DNA of 64,000 nucleotides from Cricetomys ansorgei (GCA_026225945.1 JAMJFZ010004075.1:372001-436000); one strand, 5' to 3'; counted from the first letter of the stretch, positions 26,033-37,195 are shown. Notes: generated by a model from the sequence alone, not told the origin. Program-made: numbers and translations.

Positions 26033-26514
26033 ACGGTATAGTGGTTTGGCAAATGAAGTATTTATGTTGAGGTCAGCACTGACCTCACACCAGGTATGCC
26101 CTCACACCTGGGAATCATGCAGTCACACCTTATCTTTCCTCGGGTGATCAGCTGGAGATGGCTCACACAATTTTTTCTCACTAAAAGTGAATTCAATATT
26201 CAACCTCTTTCCCTGGCTTTTTCTCTTAATTGACATCAATATGTGGGATACATTTAAGTGAAATAACCCCCCTTAAGCTCTCTGTGGTATGGACGTACTT
26301 CTTTAATAAGAGTTCATGAGCATAAGGACCACTTCCTTAGGAAAAGAATGTAGGATGCGCATATGGCTATAAGAATATAAACTGGAAATCTAAGAGGGAT
26401 TGGTCAGCATCTCTATCCCCTTTTAGTACTGAAAGTAGAAAACCTTCAAAAACGTATTTTTCATCAGTACTGTAAAGGCATCGGACTGTGAGGAAAATAA
26501 ACTACCACTAGAGG

Positions 26515-26690
26515 AATCAGAGACTTCAAGGATCCTAAAAATCAATTTGTCCAAACCCTTTATTTAAGAAGTGAGGAACTAAAAGCCTCTGACAGCTTGG
26601 ATTTCTCACTAAAGATCACACAGCCACTAAGCTGCAGACCTGGAATCACAGGAGTCTCTGACCCAAGGTACATCCTGTAGTCTGTTACCT
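26515..26690 (-). repeat. MIR-like ancient repeat
   Basis: 'ttgtccaaaccctttattta', 'aagaagtgaggaactaaaag', 'gatcacacagccactaagct' and 'gacctggaatcacaggagtc' follow the reverse MIR/MIR3 order. Confidence 0.5.
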
Positions 26691-26946
26691 TTGGAAATTA
26701 GAAGCAGGCTCTTCTAACCTGTTCGACTCATTTTTAGCACACTGTTTTTGGAGCACCTAATTTATTCCGTTCCTGTACAAGCCATTGAGAGCTACCCTTA
26801 TCTCCAGAAGAGCACATCTAGTCAACTGGGAGTCTGGATATGACTCAGAGTGTAATCAGTTTTAAAAGACTAGGGTCATCTTTCCTTTTTATGATGACAG
26901 TGGTCCATGAGGTTTATTTTGTTCAATTCTATAGGACACTGTACTT

Positions 26947-27309
26947 GTCTTAGTGTTCTATTGCTTTGAAGAGATACCATGAACATGGCAACTCTTATAA
27001 AAGAAAATATTTAATTGGGTGCCTGCTTACAGTTTCAGAGGTTTACTCCATTATCGTCATGGTAGGGAGCATGGCAGACATGGTGTTAGAGAAGGAGCTG
27101 AGAGTTCTACATCCTGATTCTGCAGGCAGCAGGAAGAGACAGGTTCTGGGCCAGGTGTGAGCTTTTGAAACTTCAGAACCCACCCCCAGTGACACACTTC
27201 CTCCAATAAGGCCACACCTCCTATTCCTTCTCAATTAGTGCTATTCCCTGATGACCAAGCGTTAAAACGTATGAGCCTATGGGGTCATTCTTATTAAAGC
27301 CACCACAAT
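26947..27309 (+). repeat. rodent interspersed repeat copy 1 (family not assigned)
   Basis: About 360 bp starting 'tgtcttagtgttctattgct' and ending 'cattcttattaaagccacca'. A second diverged copy, same orientation, lies at 36213-36573: both contain 'ctcttataaaag/ttcttataaaag', 'cagcaggaagag/cagcaggagaag', 'cacccccagtgacacacttc' and 'tgaccaagc'. I recognise it as a common muroid repeat but cannot name it. Confidence 0.75.
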
Positions 27310-27733
27310 AATCTAACGAAATCTACTTTTATTGTAGGCTTTTCTAAAACCCAGTTTGTAATGGAACTATAAAAATCAGGATGGCTGTTAAATTACAAGC
27401 ATAAGCCTACTACCGTAGAAATTCCTCTGTATTATATCCCATGACAGGTACTGATAATTTATACAAATAAGCCTGTGTCTACTAGAGGCCCTCAGTGAAT
27501 CCTGGAATTATCCTGCTACAAATGAAAATGCAAACTGTTAGCAACAGATCATTGACAAAATAAACAAATAAAAGCTTGGTCTGAATTTCAATAGTCCGTT
27601 GTATACTTAGTGCCTAATATGTGTAATTGGTAGAGATTATGATGGATCATTCAGAGACAGATCAAGTGTATGTATAGTGCACGGGGATGCTGTAACCCAC
27701 AGAGCTAAGCTCTCACAGAATTCTAAAAAGTCT

Positions 27734-27762
27734 TTGTTGTTGCTGCTGTTGCTGCTGTTGTT
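27734..27762. repeat. TTG/CTG trinucleotide run
   Basis: TTGTTGTTGCTGCTGTTGCT followed by GCTGTTGTTTT. Confidence 0.9.
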
Positions 27763-27877
27763 TTAACACTTAGACCAAAAAGAATTCATCACAGATATCT
27801 GAAAATTCCTACAGGTGAAGAATTTCTCTGTAATTTTTTTAAAGATGTTTTCAAGTAGTTGCTGATTTTAAGCCATG

Positions 27878-27881
27878 CACA

Positions 27882-27915
<34 letters not shown>
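27878..27915. repeat. (CA)n microsatellite
   Basis: CACACGTACACACACACACA and onward to about 17 CA units. Confidence 0.96.
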
Positions 27916-27916
<1 letters not shown>

Positions 27917-28561
27917 CTTCCTTAGACTCTGACATCAATGAACTAAGACTTCAAGTGTTCGTGTTTAACTTTTCATCTCTATTTAAGGTCAACTGGACCA
28001 TGAAACTCAAGCAACTTTGTGTTTCAGAAATAAACACACTCTAGCATGCAGATGATCTTTCTAAATAGATTGCATTGCAGTGCGTCTTCTCAGGCCCAAA
28101 ATTGCACCCCTAAGTTTTTGTGTTACATTCTGAACCAAATTAAAGTCTTCCAATTATGACTGATGTGCTTGTTCTGAGAAATCGTGTTACTCTAGGTAAA
28201 ATATTTTGTGTTCTCATCTATGAAGGACATGCTTCATTTAGTAGGTAGCTTTCACGTTTGAATGTTCTTTCCTTATTTCTAGGATCAACTTTTTAGTTAC
28301 AATAGGAAGTCTAGCCTTCTATTTTTCTTTAAAATGCTTCAACTAAATTAAGAGTAAAGCATGATATAGGCAGGTTCTTTTTCAACTTCCTTATATGAAT
28401 CGTTGAAGTGCAAAATAATTGAGTGGAAATTAAGGTAAAGAACAATGTTATGGGAACCTAAATAAAAGTTCCAGAGGGCTTGTTATTAGAAACGTGCTGA
28501 CCTCTGGTATTCTTAATGAGAAACACCATAAATCAACTGATATCGCCTGCTTTCTCCTTAG

Positions 28562-28699
28562 GTCCAGTGCCACCCGCTTCCGGTGGAGTCAGAGCTATTA
28601 CACAGCTCAGGACGAGTGGGCTTTGGACAACATTTACATTGGGCAGCAGTGCCCCAACATGTGCAGTGGGCACGGCTCGTGTGACCACGGCATGTGCAG
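28562..28699 (+). CDS. RELN: RELN exon 23: repeat 2 strand plus first half of EGF-2
   Basis: The exon is 138 nt, phase 2 in and out, about residues 1004-1050. The first base completes W1004 and the last two start R1050. Acceptor TTTCTCCTTAG, donor GTATGG. It encodes [20 protein letters not shown] and then the first four cysteines of EGF-2, [16 protein letters not shown]. The frame then passes to exon 24 for the C-x-C pair. The intron sits one residue before the fifth cysteine. Where this copy has M (HGMC), I recall I in human and V in mouse. Length is a multiple of three with matching phases. Confidence 0.97.
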
Positions 28700-29444
28700 G
28701 TATGGCCTCCTGAGCGTGTGACCCGCTTCTGCCTCTCAGGGTTTTCTGTGTCTCATCCCAGCAGTTTTCCTAGACAGTGTGAAGACTCCTACATAACGAA
28801 ACAGACAAAAGAAAGCGAGTCTCACTTCTGTTCTTATTTTCCGTGTAGAAGGTAATGATACGTTCATGTTAAGCCATATATCGTAAACCTCTACACCTAA
28901 GCTCAAGACAAGGCGCGTCGGGCTTAAACTTCAGGTTTATTTTGAAGCCTTGATGGTACTTCCCTTTCCTCCGGATCATCTTCATGCACTCGTCAAACAT
29001 TGCAGCACTCCGTCCTACCCCCCTTCACCAAGTGTTCAAGGTTGAAGAAACTGATCATACCTGGGTCCTTATACCCCAAATATGTGTGACTGAGTCAGAA
29101 AGAACCATAAAACACCAACTCACATGGCGTGTGAGCTGAATAAATGAACCTACCTATATGACATTTTTTAAGCAACGGGGAAATCCCACTATCTCTTGCA
29201 CACACATAAGCCCTTGTGTTGTTCTTCTTAATCTTGAATTGCGCAATTTTAACATAATGTCTGTGACTAATGATTCTACCCACTTTGAGAACTGAAGATA
29301 GTACCATATCATCTGTACATGAACACTGTGGGAAGATCGAGTGTGCGGGTGAGACCTGGGGGGGACACAACCTGTGGGAAGACCTCATGGGAAGGAGAGC
29401 CTTTGTGCTGCAGGTGACGTGGTTTTTATGCACTGCTCCCATAG
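28700..29444 (+). other. RELN: intron 23 (745 bp)
   Basis: GT-AG intron splitting the EGF-2 module (donor GTATGG; acceptor ACTGCTCCCATAG). No recognised repeat or gene. Confidence 0.92.
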
Positions 29445-29631
29445 GTGTGACCAGGGATACCAAGGGACCGAATGCCACCCAGAAGCTGCACTTCCTTCCA
29501 CAATTATGTCAGACTTTGAGAACCCAAATGGCTGGGAATCTGACTGGCAAGAAGTTATTGGGGGAGAAATTGTAAAGCCAGAGCAAGGCTGTGGGGTTGT
29601 TTCTTCTGGATCTTCTCTATACTTCAACAAG
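29445..29631 (+). CDS. RELN: RELN exon 24: end of EGF-2 and start of repeat 2 B sub-repeat
   Basis: The exon is 187 nt, phase 2 in, phase 0 out, about residues 1050-1112. Donor GTATGT. It completes EGF-2 with [10 protein letters not shown] and then starts the B sub-repeat: [37 protein letters not shown]. The D-F-E-N...W pattern recurs at the same place in repeats 3 ([13 protein letters not shown]) and 4 ([14 protein letters not shown]). The donor follows the final codon AAG directly. Confidence 0.97.
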
Positions 29632-30139
29632 GTATGTCCAGGAGTTTGGATGAGCCGTCAGGCCAGTAGATGATTCGCAGGCATCCTGACCTCCACAAAT
29701 ATGAACTGGTTTTACTATTCCTCATACCGCTTGCTTTTGACTGGGCTTAGCCATGTGCCTATTCCTTCATGACATTTGGGAAACTCCTTTTATTATTCAT
29801 TTGGGTTACTGTAAATATAAGTTAAGTCAGTGTAGAGTTCCTTCTGCCCCTGTTCTGTGCAGTGCTTGAGACAGAACTGGGGGCTCTGACATGGTAGGCA
29901 AGCATCCTACCACCAGGTGACACCCAGCTCCCCTCACCTGCCAAGGCTCTTGCATTGATTCAAATCCCATTGCTTTCCTAAACTCTGGTCCTGTGCAGTC
30001 TGCAGGTTGTTGACTGGAGCAGGTTCTTCATCTGCCCTCACTCTGCCCTTTGCAGGGTATGTGAGAGGGAGACCTAGAGTGAGAGATGAGCAGGGAGACC
30101 CACAGGGCTGGGAAGCAATCCCGCATGTGTGATGGGGTC

Positions 30140-30290
30140 TGAGTCTGCCACTTCCCAGCTGTCCGGCTTGAGGCGCACTCCTTCATCCACCTGACTTAAG
30201 CTCCTCATCCACAAAGCGGGGACAGTAAGAGTCTGCTTCGCTGGAGTTCTTACGTAGATTGAGTTAGTGTCAAGTATGTAGAAGAGTCTA
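30140..30290 (+). repeat. MIR relic
   Basis: 'gagtctgccacttcccagct', 'cctcatccacaaagcgggga' and 'gtagattgagttagtgtcaa' follow the forward MIR order (CTCTGCCACTTACTAGCT, CATCTGTAAAATGGGGA, GGATTAAATGAGTTA). Confidence 0.65.
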
Positions 30291-33119
30291 TGAATCTGTG
30301 TTTATCGACGTCCTCATTCCGTAAATCTCGGGACTATGATTGGAGGAAGTAAGAATGATAACAGGAAGGAAGTGTACACAGAGCTAATCCCTGGGGGCTG
30401 GGCCTTGCGCGCGTTGAGCAAACATCTCAGGAGCTCTTCTGCTGTAGCTTGGTGACTGCTGTGAGAGTCTACTGATGCGTGGGATGCTGCATCCAACCTG
30501 CTCTTGCAATGTGCAGCTCTCCTATGTTTAGCTCACAGGTGGGCATGCAAACTGGCAAGTATCAACACAGGACCCAGAGGCCAGGCAGAAGCCCAAAGCC
30601 TAACGCTCTTTGAACACCCTCTATCCACGCTGATCTGTTGAGGGTGGAAGGGGCTGCCTCTTTCCTCCCGTGCTATAGGCCAGGCAGGCCCTTCTCGTCC
30701 ACTCTGCTCTAATCCACCTCCTGGAAAAGCAGAGAAGACATGGAGCGGGTTCCAACCTGAGTGACACTTCCAACGCTACTGATTGGCAGCTGTCTTCAGG
30801 ATGTGAAGTCCTTACACCATTTCCTTATAGAAGGGATCACAGTCTCCAATTCTGAGACAGTTGAAATGTCTCACTTTACATCCTATAGCAAGTAGACAGG
30901 TGGACGACATACCATAGGACTGATACCTCGCAGAATTCGTTTTGGCAGACATCCAAGACAAGTTAATTCATGCAAGTGTAAAAATAGGTTCAGGCTTTGT
31001 TTTGATGCAGGTGTGAAACAAAGAATCTGCAAGTAAGCAACACAGAGAAGGAGAGAAATCAGGACGAATCCACTTAACATTTCCTGGCCATTGACAACGA
31101 AAATCTTACAATTGCCGTTTTTAGAGATAATGGTCAGTAAGCAATCGGTCTCCGGTGGAAGCGTGGGGCTGCGGCACCGGGCGCTACAGTTGCCGTCAAC
31201 ATCCGTCTTAAAATAAGATCATAAACCTTTCACTGCACGTGTGTGTACACATGGGAATTCTAAGCATGAAACATGCAGGGTTGCAGACTAGTATTTCTTG
31301 CACTGAATTCAAAATGGTCTCTCTTAAAGTCAGGCCCTCTGAGTACACTGCTTCCAGAGCCGTGTGTGGGTTCCCCTTGTAGAGTTATTTCTCGGTATTT
31401 CGGTATTCATATCTGTAAACCGGGATGTGGGGAATAGTGGGTATGTTAGTGCAGAGAAAGAGCAAAGAGTCATGTTGGCACAGTAAGCCTTGGTCATCAC
31501 GCTTAATTCTTACAAGAGTAAATGATAAACTTACTGGATTTTCTCACATATACGCTCTTCTACTTAAAAATCATCATTTCAAAAGGTAAAGTTTTCCCTT
31601 CATCTCTCAATCCAGCTTTCCCCTCTGGACTTTTGTAAAAAATATCTCAGGGCCTTTTTTTTCCCTTTTTTTTTTTTCTCTAGTAGCATCTATCTGTTTA
31701 GAATTCTAAGTAGAAAAACTTATCTTAAAACAAAAGAGTAGACAATTGGGTCCGTCCAGTCAAACTAAGGAAAACTTAGGCGCGCCTGCCCTTGGGGGCA
31801 GTAGTTACCCATGCGCTCCCAGGACATTTTCCTATTCCTGTGTCAGGCTGACTGTCACCGTGCGAGCCGAATCCAAAGGAAAACGCAGGGAGGGTTTCCA
31901 GTTGGCAGCTCGGGGTCCCAGGAGGAGCAGCGTAGGGAACTCTGACGCAGCCACGCCTGTGTGCTCACTAGTTTGGCAGAGAAACAAAACAAGAAACGGG
32001 GCGTTCCCCTCCACAGAGCATCTGGAATGAGGATCAGGCTGCCCAGGATGGGTTCCAGGTCAAGAGCCCATCACCCTAAGTGCATCCACCCTTTCCCTCG
32101 CCTGCCCAAGCGTCCAGCTTACTCTCTGACCCTCCTTCCCCACCTGCATCCCTTGGACTCGTTTTTAAAGCATGGGTTCTCTGCTCCAGACCGGAAGTTC
32201 CCGTGGCTGAAGGTTGTGTGTTTGCCGCCATTGCTGTGGCTCTGCCGCCCTGCCTTCCACTCTCTCTGCGTTCACATACACCCATCCTGCTGTTCTCGTG
32301 CAGCTTGCAGGGGCTGGGGCAAGCCGTCCCTGTTGCTGGATCCTTAGAATTCTTCTCTGGTTTGACAGGTAACTGGTTGTACTTTTAGGGCTTTTCTCAC
32401 AGTGCCAGGCAGAACACAGTCTCGCTGGCTGAGCTGATCTATAAAGGGCTAGGTAGGCCTAGAATTACTAAATGCCCCTGCGACCAAAGGGAACTCAGGC
32501 AGTAACCAGTCTTGGTCTGCAGCCACAACCGTCATGGTTATCTCTGCCACAAGTCCATGGCTTCTTTTCACGGCGCTTATGTGGCACAATTACTAAAGAA
32601 TTAACTAACTAAAAGGGAGAAATTCTAAAGAAATTGTTATTTTCAAGTAAATATAAGTTTCTTTGTTTTTAGTGGCATTTTGAATAAAGAAAACTAAAGA
32701 GAAGTGAGACGCAGAAGGTGAAAATTCACGAAGATTTTTGGAGGTTTTGTTGGCAGTTCTGTCTCCTGTTACCTGATAAGATTTGGGTTATTTTAGTTAT
32801 TTTTCTTCTACAAACCATTCCTCCTGTACAGACTCTGAGTCCAGAAACACTCGGGCGTCTCAGGAGTTTCTCACAGGATTACAAATCCCCACTCTGGGCA
32901 TGAAAACACGCTCAGCCTGTTCCTCCAGCACATGGACACAGGCGCACAGCACATGTGCATGTGTGTACACATATGTGCATGAACCCATAGATCACAGCAA
33001 AGTAGGAAAACTTCAAAGCAACTATTGCATCATAGTCTAAATTCTGACAGCTTTATCATGAGCCTTTCCCTCTTGATTCCTTTGGAAAAAATGTTCAGCA
33101 TTTCTTGTCACTGAACAAA

Positions 33120-33340
33120 AGAAATGTGTGTGTTTCTCTGTGAAGAAACACTTTCCGCGCCAAACTAAGCATTTGTGTGATATTTCCCACCGTTTCCAAA
33201 AGTCCCACAAAAGCAGTTCCCAAGTCCCTGCGGGCTAACCCCGTCACTGAGAAGGATAAACCTGCGCTGTGGTTCACAGCAGAGCCTCGGTCCAAGCAGC
33301 TAATGGTGATAATTGGATTGTGTAATTCTCACCTTAGAGC
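33120..33340. promoter_or_regulatory. candidate regulatory patch with an E2F-like site (speculative)
   Basis: Apparently single-copy sequence containing TTTCCGCGCCAAA at 33152-33164, a close match to the E2F consensus, and GGTGATAATTGGATTGTGTAATT further on. CpG-containing E2F cores are uncommon in introns. Function is inference. Confidence 0.2.
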
Positions 33341-34304
33341 CTTATCCTTCTGGCTCATTTCCACATGCTGTGTTTTTCATAGATGTTTGCTAGGTTGAAA
33401 TTAACGTGCTAACTCTTGGAGTTTTTGGGTTTTTTTTTTTTTTCTCCCAAACATGGCTCCGTCTGTGGTGGTCCTGGGGTATGAAAAACTAGGTGTTTCT
33501 CATTTACCGTATTTTAAATGAACAATTTAAAAAATACAAAGCACGTACAAGAGTTCTTCAAGTTCATACTGGAAATTGAAAGTTTTAAAGAATGAACCCC
33601 TGCATCGGAGTCGACTTCAGCTGTCACCCGCAGGCACCCTGGTGTCTTTGGACTCTTGATTGGCTTCCAAGCTCTCGCTAGCAGCATACTCTCTCAGCTG
33701 CTCCCCACACTCGCCACTGTGACTTCCAGTCACAGAAAAGCTCTTCCTGGAGACTGAAGTAGAGCTCGGTGTGAGCGTGAAGGGTTTTCTCTCTAGTCTG
33801 TATGTGCCATCTTAGTTTTTCCTTCCAGACTTCTAGTTCAACTCCCGTGTGCCCCAAGACCAGAGATGTCTGCTGATTAATTTTCGAAAAACTTAGCTAG
33901 GTGAGGAATCTCATATCAACCTTCTTGTACCACCTTAGCTGGAAGCCATCACACAGAGCAGGAGTGGCAACCTCCTGTCACCTGTGTCTGACGCTTCACA
34001 GCGGAGTGCTGACATACAGGAACACAGCAAGAAAAGGAAGTGAGCTACTGGGTTGCAGGAAATTTTTCACACTTTAAGACGTGAGACTGGTGGCTGGTTT
34101 AGAAGTTTACTTAAAGGACACCTCCCATCGTCTCTATCAGAGAGTGAACAAGGCAGATGGGGAGACTGGAAGACTGCTTTTGTCAAGAAGTTTCGGTCTT
34201 TCCTACTTCACTTAACTTGCTCTGGAAATAAGGGCTATGATTGGGTCCCCCAGACCTCCGTGAATGCATGTAGTGTGCCCGACATTTACACACATGTCAC
34301 ACTT

Positions 34305-34430
34305 GTTTAATTCATTTGTCCCAACTCTCTGAGGAAGGTATTCTTACCCACATCGTACCTGTGAAGAAAATAAAAAACTCAGAAAGGCCACGCATCTCAT
34401 GAACAGGACAGAGAGTCAAACCAGCTCTAA
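34305..34430 (-). repeat. MIR relic
   Basis: 'gaggaaggtattcttaccca', 'gaagaaaataaaaaactcag' and 'gagagtcaaaccagctct' follow the reverse MIR order. Confidence 0.55.
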
Positions 34431-34449
34431 CTGATTTACAAGTCACAGT

Positions 34450-34925
34450 ATCGAGCTCAGTCAGAAGTGCTTGCCTTTTAAGCACAGAGACCTGTGCTTG
34501 ATCCCCAGAACCCACATGAAAAATAAAAAACTATCTAGGCATAGTGACACAAGCCTTTAATACCAGCACTTGGGAGACAGAGGCAGGGAGATCTCTGTGA
34601 GTCTGAGGCCACAATGGTCTACATAGAGAGTTCCAGGCAAGCCAAGTCTGCATAGGGAGACTCAGTCTCAAAACGTAATGATAACAAAATAAATAATAAA
34701 ATAAACTAATTACTACTACCAGCACTGAGGAAGTAGAGACGGCCATATGCCTAGAAGTCCCTGGTTGACCAACCTAGTTGGCAAGTTCCAAGCCAATGAG
34801 AGACGCTGTCTAAAACTAAACAAACACAGATGTGGCTTAAGCTTTGGCACCCAGCGTTGTCTTCAGGTCCTTGCATTCCTAAGCACACATGTGCACATGA
34901 ACAGACACACATATACCACGTCCAG
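34450..34925 (+). repeat. B4-like SINE interrupted by a B1
   Basis: An ID-like head ('gagctcagtcagaagtgctt', 'ctgtgcttgatccccagaac') lies at 34450-34520. A B1 lies at 34531-34680. After it, B4-type tail sequence resumes at about 34730-34925 ('gccaatgagagacgctgtct', CA-rich end). The order suggests a nested insertion, or a composite unit; the two cannot be told apart by eye. Confidence 0.65.
34531..34680 (+). repeat. B1 SINE, diverged
   Basis: 'aggcatagtgacacaagcct', 'cagcacttgggagacagagg', 'gagatctctgtgagtctgag', and 'gagttccaggcaagcc' in B1 order, with several changes. Confidence 0.85.
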
Positions 34926-35297
34926 GGTCTTTCTTCTCCATTACTCTCTCTCTCTCTTCAGAAGACGTGGAAGGCAAGGATTGAAAGTGTTCTGAGCAAA
35001 ATTAAATTTGCCCAATTTTTTAGAACTACAGAGTACTCTGTGTTATAGTTGAAAATTCTCAAGAGTCTCACAGCTGGATCCAGGTACCAGTGGTGGACAG
35101 AGGAAGGGAGGGTATCTAGGAGCAGGAACCACAGCCACGGCAGAGACAGCAGAAGAGCAGAACTTGCTCTTCTCAGTATTAACTGGGACCGAAGCTGTAT
35201 CCTGTAGTGCGGGGTGCTCTGGTGGACTTGAAGCCAAGCTGTGAAATGCCAGAGACGCCCCGGGTAACTGACTACGGTTTCTCTGTCTTCTGGGAAG

Positions 35298-35503
35298 GCT
35301 GGGAAACGGCAGCTGGTGAGCTGGGACCTGGATACGTCTTGGGTGGACTTTGTCCAGTTCTACATCCAGATAGGCGGAGAGAGCACCGCGTGCAACAAGC
35401 CTGACAGCAGAGAGGAGGGCGTCCTCCTCCAGTACAGCAACAACGGCGGCATCCAGTGGCACCTGCTGGCGGAGATGTACTTCTCGGACTTCAGCAAGCC
35501 CAG
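35298..35503 (+). CDS. RELN: RELN exon 25: repeat 2, B sub-repeat with Asp-box
   Basis: The exon is 206 nt, phase 0 in, phase 2 out, about residues 1113-1181. It starts [18 protein letters not shown], followed by [12 protein letters not shown] and the Asp-box [12 protein letters not shown], and ends FSDFSKP plus AG of R1181. Donor GTGAGC. The R-x-L-[IV]-[ST]-x-D-L-D start recurs in repeat 4 ([11 protein letters not shown]). The exon is richer in C/G at third positions than its neighbours. The acceptor is weak, but protein similarity and phase fix the start. Confidence 0.97.
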
Positions 35504-35704
35504 GTGAGCTCCCGCCTGGTGGGCCTGCAGTGCGCTCCGGGGCTGGTAAATATCAGATTGTGATTGAAGTATGTCTAAAATGACAACAGTTCCAAAGACA
35601 GAAAAACTCAAAAAGATTAGACAGGAAAGCCAAGTATAGAAACTTAACATCTAAGTGATTAAACAAAAACCACTTGTGCTCATATTTTAGTTTTTTAAAG
35701 ATGT

Positions 35705-35818
35705 TATGTGGGTATGCTGGCACAAGCCAGTAACCAAAGCACTTTTGATGCTAAGGCAGGAGGATCTCCATGAGTTCCAAAAAAGCCAAGGCTACAGTGA
35801 AATCTTATCTCAAAAAGG
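35705..35818 (+). repeat. old B1-like (PB1-type) relic
   Basis: 'ggtatgctggcacaagccag', 'gctaaggcaggaggatctcc', 'gtgaaatcttatctcaaaaa' in 7SL/B1 order, strongly diverged. Confidence 0.65.
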
Positions 35819-35850
35819 CAAGGGGTGGGGGGCGGTGTTTTTACCGTCGG

Positions 35851-35990
35851 GCTGTGATGGCTCACACCTTTAATCCCAGCACTCGGGAGGCAGAGGCAGG
35901 CAGATCTCTGTGAGTTCGAGGCCAGCCTGGTCTACAGTTCCAGGACAGCCAGAGTTGCAGCAGAGAAACCCTATCTCATAAAAACAAAAA
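35851..35990 (+). repeat. B1 SINE
   Basis: 'tcacacctttaatcccagca', 'ctcgggaggcagaggcaggc', 'gttcgaggccagcctggtct', 'gagaaaccctatctcataaa'. Lies on the opposite strand to the B1 at 40475, with exons 26-27 between them. Confidence 0.95.
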
Positions 35991-36212
35991 CAAAGAAGGA
36001 GGAAGAGGAAAAAGAAGGAAAAAAGAAAATCACTAACCACTGATACCCAAATAAGTAAATTCCTGGCTATAGCAAAGTTCCATGCCCACTGGGGATTTTG
36101 CTGCCTAAAATTTACATATTTTGTAGATTGGGATTTTAAGTTTGCTTAAGTTTAAAACTACCCCTGTTAAAGGTGACATAACTTTCCATAGAATTCTACC
36201 CCAAATATTGTT

Positions 36213-36573
36213 TTAGCCAGTGTTCTAATGCTGTGAAGAAACACCATGACCACAGCAATTCTTATAAAAGACATCATTTAACTGGGCTTGCTTACACTTT
36301 CGGGGGTTTAGTTCATTCTCCTCATGGCAGAAAGCTTGGCAGCATGCAGCCAGGCATGGTAGCTAAAAGGTCAACATCCCAATCCCCAGGCAGCAGGAGA
36401 AGAGAGCAACTCTGCACTTGGCATGGGCTTCTGAAATCTCAAAGCCCAACCCCAGTGACACACTTCCTCCAACAAGACCACACCTTTCCTAATCCTTTCA
36501 AATAGTGCCCCTGGTGACCAAGCATTCAAATCTGTGAGCCTGTGAGGCCATTCGTATTCAAACCATCACAACC
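36213..36573 (+). repeat. rodent interspersed repeat copy 2
   Basis: Same unnamed element as 26947-27309 and same orientation: 'gtgttctaatgctgtgaaga', 'catggcagaaagcttggcag', 'cccagtgacacacttcctcc', 'ttcgtattcaaaccatcaca'. Confidence 0.75.
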
Positions 36574-36589
36574 ACTGTGCAGATCTTTT

Positions 36590-36690
36590 GTGTCACCAGG
36601 CACAGTGACACACACCTACAAATCCTAGCCTTGGGAGGGCTGAGGAAGAGGGTTCTGAGTTGGATCACAACCTGGGCTATACAGCAAGTT
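36590..36690 (+). repeat. old B1-like relic
   Basis: 'caccaggcacagtgacacac', 'gccttgggagggctgaggaa' and 'cctgggctatacagcaagtt' in diverged 7SL/B1 order. Confidence 0.6.
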
Positions 36691-36739
36691 TCAGGACAAC
36701 TCATAAAATGAAATTTAAAAATACAAAGGAATGCATTGC

Positions 36740-37000
36740 TGAGGACTGGGTGGTTTTTGAGAACTTGAGTGTGGGTCCCCAGGATTCACAAGAAAAGCCA
36801 TGCATAGTGAGGATGCTTGTGATCCCACTGGTGGCAAGATGGAAGACAGGGGCAGGAGGCCCAGGTTCTCTGACCAGGTAGCCTATTCCAATTAGCAAAG
36901 TTCCAGGCCAGTGAAAGACCCTGTCTCAAACAAAAGATGAAAGGTACTCAGAACTAACACCTGGAGTTGTCCTCTGTCCTCCAGATGTGCACACACACAC
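36740..37000 (+). repeat. B4-like SINE
   Basis: 'tgagtgtgggtccccaggat', 'aagccatgcatagtgaggat', 'gcaaagttccaggccagtga', 'ccctgtctcaaac' and 'ggagttgtcctctgtcctcc' then CA-rich tail, in B4 order. Confidence 0.75.
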
Positions 37001-37035
37001 ACATGCATACACATTCAGTGCATACAGATAGCCAT

Positions 37036-37195
37036 GTACAGAGACACACATGTGTACACACACCAATGCACAGAGACACACATGTATATACATGCCAATG
37101 CACAGAGACACATGTGTATACTCACAGCCATGCACAGGGACACACATGTGTATACATACCAATGCACAGAGACACACATGCATGCACAGACAAAC
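37036..37195. repeat. 32-bp minisatellite, five units
   Basis: The phrase G[CT]ACAG[AG]GACACA[CT]ATG starts at 37036, 37068, 37100, 37132 and 37164, exactly 32 bases apart each time. The unit alternates this phrase with a CACA/TATA-rich part and CCAATG. It probably grew from the CA-rich tail of the B4-like element just upstream. Short ORFs across it on both strands are by-products. Confidence 0.92.

Larger units (their letters stand above)
22675..28561 (+). other. RELN: intron 22 (5.9 kb)
   Basis: GT-AG. Holds a MIR relic (about 23345-23440), a B3 (24218-24411), a three-part tetranucleotide repeat (25900-26032), a MIR-like relic (about 26515-26690), one copy of an unresolved rodent repeat (26947-27309), a TTG/CTG run (27734-27762) and a (CA)n (27878-27915). 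A TTG/TTTTG-rich patch lies at 22912-22947. The stretches 23450-24215 and 24412-25890 look single-copy; I see no gene in them. Confidence 0.87.
29632..35297 (+). other. RELN: intron 24 (5.7 kb)
   Basis: GT-AG with a rather weak acceptor (CTCTGTCTTCTGGGAAG, pyrimidine tract interrupted by GGGAA). Holds MIR relics (about 30140-30290 and 34305-34430) and a B4-like unit interrupted by a B1 (34450-34925). The stretch 30300-34300 has no SINE that I recognise. A less AT-rich patch at 31750-32400 and one with an E2F-like site at 33152 stand out. Confidence 0.87.

Noticed and set aside
31740..32400. Less AT-rich patch in intron 24 considered as a CpG island or processed pseudogene
   Set aside because: CpG count is modest, and none of the overlapping open frames resembles a known protein; no poly-A tail or duplications seen.
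34450..34520. tRNA-like A-box sequence considered as a tRNA gene
   Set aside because: It is the ID-type head of a B4-like SINE; no cloverleaf with anticodon arm and 3' end could be drawn.
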